From: Actinomycetes bacterium
GTDB taxonomy: Bacteria > Actinomycetota > Acidimicrobiia > Acidimicrobiales > Palsa-688
Assembly: GCA_021816565.1 (NCBI GenBank)
Contig: JAKAXN010000090.1
Span: forward strand, 527 to 13,581
Length of the DNA: 13,055 nt
Direction of reading: 5' to 3'
Position numbers and translations under genes: made by a program. Shown piece after piece: positions 1 through 6,026 of the stretch. The notes beneath the pieces are model-generated. The model saw only the letters and a list, made by a program, of their open reading frames with translations, searched no databases and was not told where the DNA came from. Position 1 is the first letter of the stretch. Each line of letters opens with the position of its first letter.

Positions 1-13
1 GCCAGGACGTAGG

Positions 14-1318
14 ATGAGCGACGACCTGCTGAGCCGGCACCGGGCGGTGATGCCCCGCTGGCTGAGCCTCTTCTACGACGAGCCCATCGAGATCGTCTCG
101 GGGGACGGTCGCACGGTCACCGACTCGCAGGGCCGGGTCTACCTGGACTTCTTCGGGGGCATCCTCACCACCATGACCGGCCACTCGGTTCCCGAGGTGG
201 TGGAGGCCATCCGGGCCCAGGCCGGCCGGGTGCTGCACACCTCCACGCTGTACCTGATCCGGCCCATGGTGGAGCTGGCCGAGCGAATCGCCGGGCTGTC
301 GGGAATCGACGACGCCAAGGTCTTCTTCACCAACTCCGGGAGCGAGGCCAACGACACGGCGCTGATGCTGTGCTGCGGGGCCCGCCGGTCCAACCAGGTG
401 CTGGCCCTGCGCCACAGCTACCACGGCCGGTCGTTCGCCACCATGGCCGCGACCGGGATCCGCAGCTGGTCGTCGTCCAGCCTGACCCCGGTCAACGTCT
501 CGTACGTCCACGGCGGGTACCGCTACCGCAGCCCGTTCCGCGACCTCCCCGACGACCGCTACATCGACGCCTGCGTGGCCGACCTGAGGGACGTGATCGA
601 GACCACCACCGCCGGGGACGTGGCCTGCATGATCGCCGAGCCGATCCAGGGGGTCGCCGGCTTCGCGGTGCCCCCCGACGGCCTGCTCGGGGCCTTCCGG
701 GAGGTGCTGGCCGACTACGGCATCCTCTTCGTTTCCGACGAGGTGCAGACCGGCTGGGGCCGGACCGGCCGGCACTTCTGGGGATACCAGGCCCACGGTT
801 TCACGCCGGATCTGCTGACCTTCGCCAAAGGCCTGGGCAACGGGCTGGCCCTGGGTGGCCTGGTCGGGCGGGCCGACGTGATCGACGCGGTGAGCGCCAA
901 CTCCATCTCCACCTTCGGCGGCAACCCGCTCGCCACCGCCGGGGCCCTGGCCAACCTGGAGTACCTGTTGTCCAACGACCTCCAGGCCAATGCCCTGGCC
1001 CGGGGCGCTCAGCTGATGGACCGGCTGCGGCCGCTGGGCGACCGGTTCGCCGGGCTGGGCGAGGTCCGCGGCCGGGGCCTGATGGTGGCGCTGGAGCTGG
1101 TCCGGCCGGGCCGCCGGGATCCGGCCCCCGAAGCCGCCGCCCTGGTGCTCGAGGAGACCCGCCGCCGGGGCCTGCTGGTCGGCCGGGGCGGGGTGGCCGG
1201 CAACGTCATCCGGATCGCTCCCCCGCTGTCGGTCACCGCCGACGAGGTCGACCGGGCCGCCGGCGTGCTCGCCGACGCCCTGGCCGCGGTGGACCCGGCG
1301 CTCCAGGCTGGGGGATAG
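14..1318 (+). CDS. Class III PLP-dependent aminotransferase (AGXT2-like / aspartate aminotransferase family)
   Basis: A 434-residue cytoplasmic enzyme predicted to move an amino group from an amino donor to a 2-oxo acid using pyridoxal phosphate. Visible fold-type I class III signatures are the cofactor phosphate loop NSGSEAN (residues 107-113), the SYHGRS segment shortly after it, EPIQGVAG in the middle, the PLP ring-binding aspartate D242 in SDEVQTGWGR, and the Schiff-base lysine K272 in TFAKGLGNG. A STFGGNP motif that closes the dimeric active site follows. The length is normal for the family. The sequence looks closest to the alanine-glyoxylate aminotransferase 2 branch, but class III members (ornithine, GABA, beta-alanine, AGXT2) cannot be told apart reliably by eye, so the substrate is left open. 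The ATG at 14 sits just after a TAG at 10-12, which may be the end of an upstream gene. It converges on the cytochrome b gene, with only 10 nt between the two. Confidence 0.93.
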   Translation: MSDDLLSRHRAVMPRWLSLFYDEPIEIVSGDGRTVTDSQGRVYLDFFGGILTTMTGHSVPEVVEAIRAQAGRVLHTSTLYLIRPMVELAERIAGLSGIDDAKVFFTNSGSEANDTALMLCCGARRSNQVLALRHSYHGRSFATMAATGIRSWSSSSLTPVNVSYVHGGYRYRSPFRDLPDDRYIDACVADLRDVIETTTAGDVACMIAEPIQGVAGFAVPPDGLLGAFREVLADYGILFVSDEVQTGWGRTGRHFWGYQAHGFTPDLLTFAKGLGNGLALGGLVGRADVIDAVSANSISTFGGNPLATAGALANLEYLLSNDLQANALARGAQLMDRLRPLGDRFAGLGEVRGRGLMVALELVRPGRRDPAPEAAALVLEETRRRGLLVGRGGVAGNVIRIAPPLSVTADEVDRAAGVLADALAAVDPALQAGG

Positions 1319-1322
1319 CGGG

Positions 1323-1335
1323 CGGCTGTCAGCCG
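1323..1335. terminator. Short hairpin between convergent genes, possible weak bidirectional terminator
   Basis: Arms CGGCT and AGCCG flank a GTC loop. The hairpin lies in the 10-nt gap between the aminotransferase stop and the convergent cytochrome b stop, and overlaps the latter. There is no U-tract on either side, so it is not a canonical intrinsic terminator. Short GC-rich hairpins are common by chance at this base composition, so only the position argues for a role. Confidence 0.22.
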
Positions 1336-2000
1336 TCGCGCCCGGCCAGCCAGCCCGGGGCGTGGGTCTCGGCCCAGCGCCGGCTGATCCGACCGGTCCA
1401 CATCGAGCGCAGCGAATCGGGATGGCGCAGCGCCATGGAGATGTGGCCGAAGATGACCACCCCGGCCGCCAGGGCCAGCCAGTCGTGCACGAAGGTGGCC
1501 CCGGTCCGCCACGCCAGCGGCCACGGCCCGTACCAGCGCATGATGGCCCCGGTGCCGAGCATCACCAGTCCGGTGCCGGCGGTGAAGGCGGCGTTGAGCT
1601 TCTGCCCGGCGTTGAACTTGCCCACCTCGACCCGGGCCATGACCGCCAGGCGCTCGGCCCGGCGGAGGGTGAGCGCCCCCAGCCACAGCCGGTCACCGTG
1701 CGACCACCGGTTGAACCTCCTGAGGTCCGCCCTGAGCGCCGACCCCCAGCGGCCGGCCACGGCCACCGCCAGCGGGACCGGCAGGGCCAGCCCGCACCAG
1801 ACGTGCACATCCTCGACCAGGGCCCGTCGGCCCACCAGATCGCCGAGCGGGGCCACGTAGAGCAGTGCGCCGGTGGCCACCAGGGCCAGGAACAGCACCG
1901 CGTTGGCCCAGTGGGCCAACCGCTCGACGGCGTCGAAGCGCTCCAGCGGGGCCGCCCCGGCGGGGGCCTGCGGCTCAGGTGGGCGGGTCGTTGCGGCCAT
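1329..2000 (-). CDS. Cytochrome b, formate dehydrogenase gamma-subunit-like membrane anchor
   Basis: A 223-residue integral membrane diheme cytochrome b, expected to pass electrons between the quinone pool and the partner molybdoenzyme encoded just upstream. About four transmembrane helices are visible (roughly residues 32-52, 63-83, 140-157 and 168-190). Candidate heme-ligand histidines within or near them are H30 (ERLAHW), H66 (EDVHVW), H172 (FVHDW) and H186 (FGHISM). The loop KFNAGQKLN (residues 128-136) and the C-terminal pattern around RHPDSL and MWTGRIS resemble the gamma subunit of formate dehydrogenases and related cytochrome b561-type anchors. The ATG at 2000 lies inside the end of the molybdopterin gene (26-nt overlap), implying translational coupling and a joint product. 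It is not the six-helix MsrQ (YedZ) partner usual for MsrP. The family is clear; the redox partners are inferred from gene order. Confidence 0.88.
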   Translation of the reverse strand: MAATTRPPEPQAPAGAAPLERFDAVERLAHWANAVLFLALVATGALLYVAPLGDLVGRRALVEDVHVWCGLALPVPLAVAVAGRWGSALRADLRRFNRWSHGDRLWLGALTLRRAERLAVMARVEVGKFNAGQKLNAAFTAGTGLVMLGTGAIMRWYGPWPLAWRTGATFVHDWLALAAGVVIFGHISMALRHPDSLRSMWTGRISRRWAETHAPGWLAGRDG

Positions 2001-2715
2001 TGCTGCGCCCCACCCATGCGTTGACGGCGTAACCGCCGACCTGTTCCCAGTAACCGGGCTCCACCCGGTCGACCACCTCTATGCGCGAGAGCCACTTGAT
2101 CGACTTGTATCCGTACATGGGGGCCACGTACAGCCGGACGGGCCCGCCGTGCTCGCGGCCGAGCGGCGCCCCCGACATCGAGTAGGCCGCCATCACGTCG
2201 GGCCGGCGGGCCTGGTCGATGGTCAGGCTCTCGGTGTAGGTGCCGTCGAAGGACTCGAAGCGCAGCGCCGTCCCCTGCGCCGCCACCCCGGCCCGGTCCA
2301 GCAGATCCGCGATCAGCACCCCTTCCCAGTGGACGCCCGGTACCCGCCAGCCGGTCACGCACTGGAAGGCCCTGACCAGCCGGGTGGGGGCCATGGCCTG
2401 CAGGTCGGCCAGGCTGAGCTTCAGCGGCCGGTCCACCAGGCCGTCCACCGTCAGGCGGTAATCCTGGGGGGACTCGTAGGGGTAGCCGGATGTGACGGTG
2501 TAGATCCGGAAGTAGTTGCCCGGCAGCAGCCCGGTCAGGCCGGTCGGGTCCAGCCGCTGCACCGGGGCCAGAGCGGCGCTGATGCCGTCCTGGACGGTCT
2601 TGCCGGCCACCACGCCGACGGCGCCCAGCCCGAGCATGCCCAGGACCAGGCGCCGGCCTATCGGGCGCCCGACTTCGGCTGCGGCGGGGCCGCCGGGGTC
2701 GTCGTCATCTGCCAC
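1975..2715 (-). CDS. Molybdopterin-dependent oxidoreductase, MsrP/sulfite oxidase-like catalytic subunit
   Basis: A 246-residue protein of the sulfite oxidase molybdopterin-binding domain family. It opens with an acidic stretch, then an Arg-Arg pair (R21-R22) and a hydrophobic segment (about residues 23-39). This may be a Tat signal or N-terminal anchor, although the residues after the pair do not match the strict Tat consensus. The molybdenum-ligating cysteine is C119 in RAFQCVTGW, followed by the conserved VPGVHWEGV. Further family marks are PVRLYVAPMYGYKSIKW (about residues 192-208) and GYWEQVGGY near the C-terminus. The family includes methionine sulfoxide reductase MsrP and sulfite dehydrogenases, and the substrate cannot be assigned here. 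The start is the GTG at 2715, preceded by a -10-like hexamer ending 6 nt upstream and no Shine-Dalgarno, so the mRNA is probably leaderless. It overlaps the downstream cytochrome b by 26 nt and forms a two-gene operon with it. Confidence 0.9.
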   Translation of the reverse strand: MADDDDPGGPAAAEVGRPIGRRLVLGMLGLGAVGVVAGKTVQDGISAALAPVQRLDPTGLTGLLPGNYFRIYTVTSGYPYESPQDYRLTVDGLVDRPLKLSLADLQAMAPTRLVRAFQCVTGWRVPGVHWEGVLIADLLDRAGVAAQGTALRFESFDGTYTESLTIDQARRPDVMAAYSMSGAPLGREHGGPVRLYVAPMYGYKSIKWLSRIEVVDRVEPGYWEQVGGYAVNAWVGRSNGRNDPPT

Positions 2716-2721
2716 GGAACC

Positions 2722-2727
2722 ATTACA
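2722..2727 (-). promoter_or_regulatory. Candidate -10 element of the molybdopterin-cytochrome b operon
   Basis: Read on the minus strand, TGTAAT differs from TATAAT at one base. It is followed by six nucleotides and then the GTG start at 2715, so the transcript probably begins at or next to the start codon. A 4/6 match to TTGACA (GTCACA) lies 18 nt upstream. The region is AT-richer than its surroundings. Assigned by eye from spacing and consensus only. Confidence 0.5.
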
Positions 2728-2743
2728 CGCCCAATCCGGGCGT
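2727..2743. repeat. Inverted repeat in the promoter spacer, possible operator
   Basis: Perfect 6-bp arms ACGCCC and GGGCGT are separated by five bases (AATCC). The repeat lies between the putative -35 and -10 elements of the molybdopterin-cytochrome b operon, a usual site for repressor binding. The arms are short and GC-rich, so chance is a real alternative. Confidence 0.35.
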
Positions 2744-2801
2744 TATGTGACCGCGGCGCGGACATTTTCCGTCGTCGGGAGCGGCCCTGTCGGCCGGGGA
2801 G

Positions 2802-4019
2802 CTAGCGGACGGTCAACTCCGGGCGGAACACCCGGGCCCGGCCCCGGCTCACGATGGCCGAGGCCACGGCGGCGAACGCCCGGGCCGTCTCGCTGTCGGG
2901 CTGGGTGACGGTTATGGGCGCACCGGAGTCGCCGCCCTCGCGCAGGGCCGGGTCCAGGGGGATCTGGCCGAGCAGCGGCACGCCCAGCTCCTCGGCCAGC
3001 TGCGCACCGCCGCCCTCCCCGAAGAGGGCCTGGCGGGACCCGTCGGGACCGGTCCACCAGCTCATGTTCTCGATGACCCCCCGCATCGGGAGGTTGAGCT
3101 TCTTGGCCATGTAGGCGCTGCGCTGGGCCACCCGCCGGGCGGCCGGCTGGGGGGTGGTCACCACGTACATCTCGGAGGTGGGCAGGTACTGCGCCATCGA
3201 CAGGGCCACGTCGCCGGTTCCCGGCGGCATATCGACGAGGAGGAACTCCGGGTCGCCCCAGTCCACGTCGACGAGGAACTGCTCGAGGGCCTTGTGGAGC
3301 ATGGGCCCCCGCCACACCACGGGCTGCTCGTCGTCGAGGAAGAAGCCCATCGAGATGCACCGCACCCCGTGGGCGTCGGGGGGGACCATCTTGAGGTCCT
3401 GCACCGTGGGGGGCTCCGACACGCCGAGCATGCCCGGCACCGAGAAGCCGTAGACGTCGGCGTCGATGATGCCCACGTCGTGGCCGGCACGGGCCAGGGA
3501 CACGGCCAGGTTCACCGTGACGGAGGACTTGCCCACGCCGCCCTTACCGGAGCTGATGCCGATGACCCGGGTGCGGCTCTGCGGGCCGAACGGGTTCGGC
3601 CGGCCCTCCTCGTGGCCGAGCGGGCCCCGGCCGGCCCCGTGGGAGTGACCCCCACCGTGGGAGTGGCCACCCTCGGCGGCCGCCGACACCGTCGCCGGGC
3701 CGTCGGGACCCCACGCCTGCGGATCCCCGGCCCGCCCGGCGACCTGGGAGCGCACCCGCTGGAGCTCCTCGGGGCTCATCACCGTCAGCTCCACCTCGAC
3801 GTCCTTGACGCCCTTCACCTGTCCGAGAGCGCTGCGCACCCGGCGGGTGACCTCGTCGCGCATGGGGCAGCCGGCCACGGTCAGAGCGACGGTGGCGGTG
3901 ACGTGACCTCTGCGGGCGCTGACGCCGCGCACCATTCCCAGGTCGACAATGCTCATGTGGAGCTCCGGGTCGGTGACCGGCCGGAGGGCGTCTATCAGTT
4001 GCTGCTCGCTGAGAGCCAT
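2802..4019 (-). CDS. mrp: Mrp/ApbC-type iron-sulfur cluster carrier ATPase
   Basis: A 405-residue cytoplasmic P-loop ATPase of the Mrp/NBP35 family, whose members carry Fe-S clusters to apo-proteins. Residues 1 to about 85 form a DUF59/MIP18-like domain with C51 in AGCPMRDEV. A Gly/His-rich linker follows (about residues 117-130, four HS or SH pairs). The ATPase domain begins near residue 150 with the deviant Walker A SGKGGVGKSS (157-166), DADVYG (186-191), the LVDMPPGTGD region (261-270) and GVIENMS (314-320). The CXXC pair that normally follows ENMS and bridges a [4Fe-4S] cluster in Mrp dimers is absent: the segment reads WWTGPDGSRQALFG. Only C51 and C221 remain. The ATG at 4019 has a good Shine-Dalgarno (AAGGA, 7 nt upstream). 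It diverges from the SufR-like gene across 92 nt, and an inverted repeat there may control both directions. Confidence 0.94.
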   Translation of the reverse strand: MALSEQQLIDALRPVTDPELHMSIVDLGMVRGVSARRGHVTATVALTVAGCPMRDEVTRRVRSALGQVKGVKDVEVELTVMSPEELQRVRSQVAGRAGDPQAWGPDGPATVSAAAEGGHSHGGGHSHGAGRGPLGHEEGRPNPFGPQSRTRVIGISSGKGGVGKSSVTVNLAVSLARAGHDVGIIDADVYGFSVPGMLGVSEPPTVQDLKMVPPDAHGVRCISMGFFLDDEQPVVWRGPMLHKALEQFLVDVDWGDPEFLLVDMPPGTGDVALSMAQYLPTSEMYVVTTPQPAARRVAQRSAYMAKKLNLPMRGVIENMSWWTGPDGSRQALFGEGGGAQLAEELGVPLLGQIPLDPALREGGDSGAPITVTQPDSETARAFAAVASAIVSRGRARVFRPELTVR

Positions 4020-4085
4020 GGGGGCTTCCTTCTCTCCGGCGCACGCGGCCGCTGGCCCGTCGCCGCCGTGGGGCGGGAGATTTCT

Positions 4086-4099
4086 ACTACGTAGGTAGT
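4086..4099. promoter_or_regulatory. Candidate SufR-type operator between mrp and the SufR-like gene
   Basis: Perfect arms ACTAC and GTAGT are separated by GTAG. The same stretch also contains the overlapping 8-bp palindrome CTACGTAG (4087-4094). It sits in an AT-richer island inside a GC-rich 92-nt divergent intergenic region, directly upstream of the putative -10 of the regulator gene. That is where an autorepressing, cluster-sensing regulator would be expected to bind. Its identity as the binding site is inferred from position and symmetry. Confidence 0.55.
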
Positions 4100-4111
4100 T
4101 AGAATACTCCC
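4100..4111 (+). promoter_or_regulatory. -10 element and presumed leaderless transcription start of the SufR-like gene
   Basis: TAGAAT (4100-4105) matches the actinobacterial TANNNT -10 pattern. It is followed by six bases and the GTG start at 4112. No Shine-Dalgarno precedes the GTG, so transcription most likely begins at the start codon. The expected -35 position (about 4077-4082) matches the consensus poorly, which would suit a regulated or extended -10 promoter. Confidence 0.55.
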
Positions 4112-4867
4112 GTGGGGTTGGAAACTGACCAGCCGGGGGCCGATCCGGGGGACCCGACGCCTCCGGCCGCCCTGAGCGATGCGGGCTTCTCGGCGGCGGT
4201 GGCCGCCGTCACCTCCGCTTTCGGCGATCCGACCCGCCGCCAGATCTACCTGTTCGTCCGGGAACGACCGCAGGGGGTGACCGCGTCGGAGGTGGCCGAG
4301 CGCTTCACCCTGCACTCCAACGTGGCCCGCCACCACCTCGACAAGCTCACGGCCGGTGGCTACCTGGAGGTCTTCGTGCTCCGCCCGCTCGGGGGCGGCG
4401 CCGGACGACCGTCGAAGCGGTACCGTTCCACCGCCCTCGACGCCGGGCTGGCGGCTCCCCGCCGGGGTGACGACCTGCTCATCATGCTGCTGGGCGAGGC
4501 GCTGTCGCACATGGCGCCGGAACAGGCCGAGGCCATGGCGGAGAAGGTGGGAGAGGACTACGGGCGGCGGCTGGCCAGCCAGATGTCCCCCGGCGACGGC
4601 CACCGGTCGTTCCGGGTGGCGCTCCACGCCATCGCCGACGCCCTCACCGCCCACGGCTTCGAGGCCCACGCCGAGGCCCGGGGCGGCTCCCTGGCCCTGA
4701 TCAAGGACTCCTGCCCGTTCTTCGACACGGCCAAGCAGCACCCGGTCATCTGCGCGGTGGACCGGGGCATGGTCAGGGGCATGCTGGGCGGCCTGTACGG
4801 CGAGGCCGTGGTGGCCACCGAGTCGTCCCGGGCCCTCGGCGATGACGCCTGCATCAGCATCGTCTGA
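4112..4867 (+). CDS. SufR-like iron-sulfur-sensing ArsR/DeoR-type transcriptional regulator
   Basis: A 251-residue DNA-binding regulator. A winged helix-turn-helix spans about residues 28-106, with the recognition region near TASEVAERFTLHSNVARHHL (57-76) and the wing ending in GRPSKRYRST, a pattern typical of SufR-family proteins. The C-terminal half carries three cysteines, C201 and C214 (CX12C, in CPFFDTAKQHPVIC) and C247. This resembles the [4Fe-4S]-binding cysteines of SufR, which represses suf operons when its cluster is present. The spacing after the second cysteine (32 residues) differs from the cyanobacterial pattern I recall, and a fourth cysteine is missing. The GTG start at 4112 is probably leaderless. 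The gene overlaps the cysteine desulfurase by 26 nt and diverges from mrp, so an Fe-S homeostasis role fits. I left the symbol blank because no suf scaffold gene is present to confirm orthology. Confidence 0.82.
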   Translation: MGLETDQPGADPGDPTPPAALSDAGFSAAVAAVTSAFGDPTRRQIYLFVRERPQGVTASEVAERFTLHSNVARHHLDKLTAGGYLEVFVLRPLGGGAGRPSKRYRSTALDAGLAAPRRGDDLLIMLLGEALSHMAPEQAEAMAEKVGEDYGRRLASQMSPGDGHRSFRVALHAIADALTAHGFEAHAEARGGSLALIKDSCPFFDTAKQHPVICAVDRGMVRGMLGGLYGEAVVATESSRALGDDACISIV

Positions 4868-6026
4868 CGCCGCGACGGTCCCTCCCCCCGGGGGCCCGAG
4901 CCGCTCCTACCTGGATCACGCCTCCACCTCGCCGCTGCGCCCGGCCGCGGCCCGGGCGGTGTGGGAGGCGCTGTCGGGCGCCGATCCGAGCCGGGTCCAC
5001 ACCGAGGGCCGGATGGCCCGCGTCGCCCTGGAGGACGCCAGGGAGCAGGTCGCGACGCTGTTCGGCACCCGGCCCCGGCAGGTGATCTTCACCTCGGGGG
5101 CCACCGAATCGATCAACGCGGCCTCCTACGGGGTACTGGCCGGCGTCCGCCCCGGCGCGGTCCTGATGGCCCCGGTGGAGCACAGCGCGGTGCTGGAGTC
5201 GTCGAGGAGGTGGGCCGCCGAGGTCCTACCGCTGGCGGTGGACCGCAGCGGCCGGGTGGACCCGGCGCAGGTGGAGGAGACCCTGGCGACTCGGGCGGTC
5301 TCACTGGTGCAGTGCCAGCTGGCCAACCACGAGGTCGGCACCATCCAGCCGGTGACCGAGATAGCCGAGCTGTGCCGGCGTCACGCCACGCTGCTCCACG
5401 TGGACGCGGCGGCCGCGGCCGGCCACGTGCCGATCGCCTTCGACGCTCTCGGCGCGGACCTGATGTCGGTCTCGGCCCACAAGCTGGGCGGCCCCAAAGG
5501 GGCGGGGGCCCTGCTGGTGAGGAGGGGGCTGCGGATCACCCCCTTCATCGTCGGGGGCTCGCAGGAGCGGGCCCGGCGGGGCGGCCTCGAGAACCTCCCG
5601 GCGGCGGCGGGCTTCGGCGTCGCGGCGGCGGAGCTGGCGGCCATCGGGGTGCTCGAGGCGGAAACGACAGCCGCCGCGGCGCTGGTGGAGCGGCTGCGGG
5701 CTGCGGTGTCGGCCATCCCCGGCGCCGAGCTGTACGGGCCGGCCGAGCCGGAGCGGAGGCTGCCCCACCTGCTGTGCGCCGGGTTCGCCGGGCTGGAGGC
5801 GGAGCCGGTCCTCATCGGGCTGGACCAGGCCGGGGTGGCGGCCCATTCGGGCAGCTCGTGCTCGTCGGAGTCGCTCGAGCCGTCCCCGGTGCTGCAGGCC
5901 ATGGGGGTGGACGCAGAGCGCAGTCTGCGCCTGTCGGTGGGCTGGTCCAGCACCGGGGCCGACGTCGACCGCTGCGTGGATGCGCTGGCCGGCGTGGTGG
6001 CCCGGCTGCGCGACCTGAGGGCCTAG
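4842..6026 (+). CDS. Cysteine desulfurase (IscS/NifS family, class V aminotransferase fold)
   Basis: A 394-residue PLP enzyme that converts L-cysteine to alanine and an enzyme-bound persulfide for Fe-S cluster or thio-cofactor assembly. After a short Ala/Pro-rich N-terminus comes the family opening YLDHASTSPLRP (23-34). FTSGATESIN (83-92) contacts the cofactor phosphate. H114 (VEHSAV) stacks on PLP, NHEVGTIQP lies at 162-170, D188 is in LHVDAA, and K214 (SVSAHKLGGPKG) forms the Schiff base. The persulfide-carrying cysteine is C340 in SGSSCSSESLEPSPVLQ, the short-loop group I arrangement. The length is typical. The ATG at 4842 is the only convenient start before the conserved opening. It lacks a Shine-Dalgarno and overlaps the SufR-like gene by 26 nt, implying coupled translation. 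The 3' end shares a CTAG with the convergent ccmH, so there is no room for a terminator between them. No scaffold (IscU/SufU/SufBCD) or MnmA gene adjoins it. Confidence 0.94.
   Translation: MTPASASSDAATVPPPGGPSRSYLDHASTSPLRPAAARAVWEALSGADPSRVHTEGRMARVALEDAREQVATLFGTRPRQVIFTSGATESINAASYGVLAGVRPGAVLMAPVEHSAVLESSRRWAAEVLPLAVDRSGRVDPAQVEETLATRAVSLVQCQLANHEVGTIQPVTEIAELCRRHATLLHVDAAAAAGHVPIAFDALGADLMSVSAHKLGGPKGAGALLVRRGLRITPFIVGGSQERARRGGLENLPAAAGFGVAAAELAAIGVLEAETTAAAALVERLRAAVSAIPGAELYGPAEPERRLPHLLCAGFAGLEAEPVLIGLDQAGVAAHSGSSCSSESLEPSPVLQAMGVDAERSLRLSVGWSSTGADVDRCVDALAGVVARLRDLRA

Noticed and set aside
1..12. Possible end of an upstream gene (TAG at 10-12 in the frame starting at base 1)
   Set aside because: Three sense codons are too few to support a gene; a stop just before the ATG could be chance.
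370..1860. A 496-codon plus-strand frame overlapping the aminotransferase and cytochrome b genes
   Set aside because: It crosses two well-supported genes in other frames, and its product is Arg/Gly/Pro-rich low complexity. It is a GC-bias artefact.
2782..2796. Hairpin with arms CGGCC and GGCCG downstream of mrp as a terminator
   Set aside because: The stem is only 5 bp, with a 5-nt loop and no U-tract. Such stems are frequent at this GC content.
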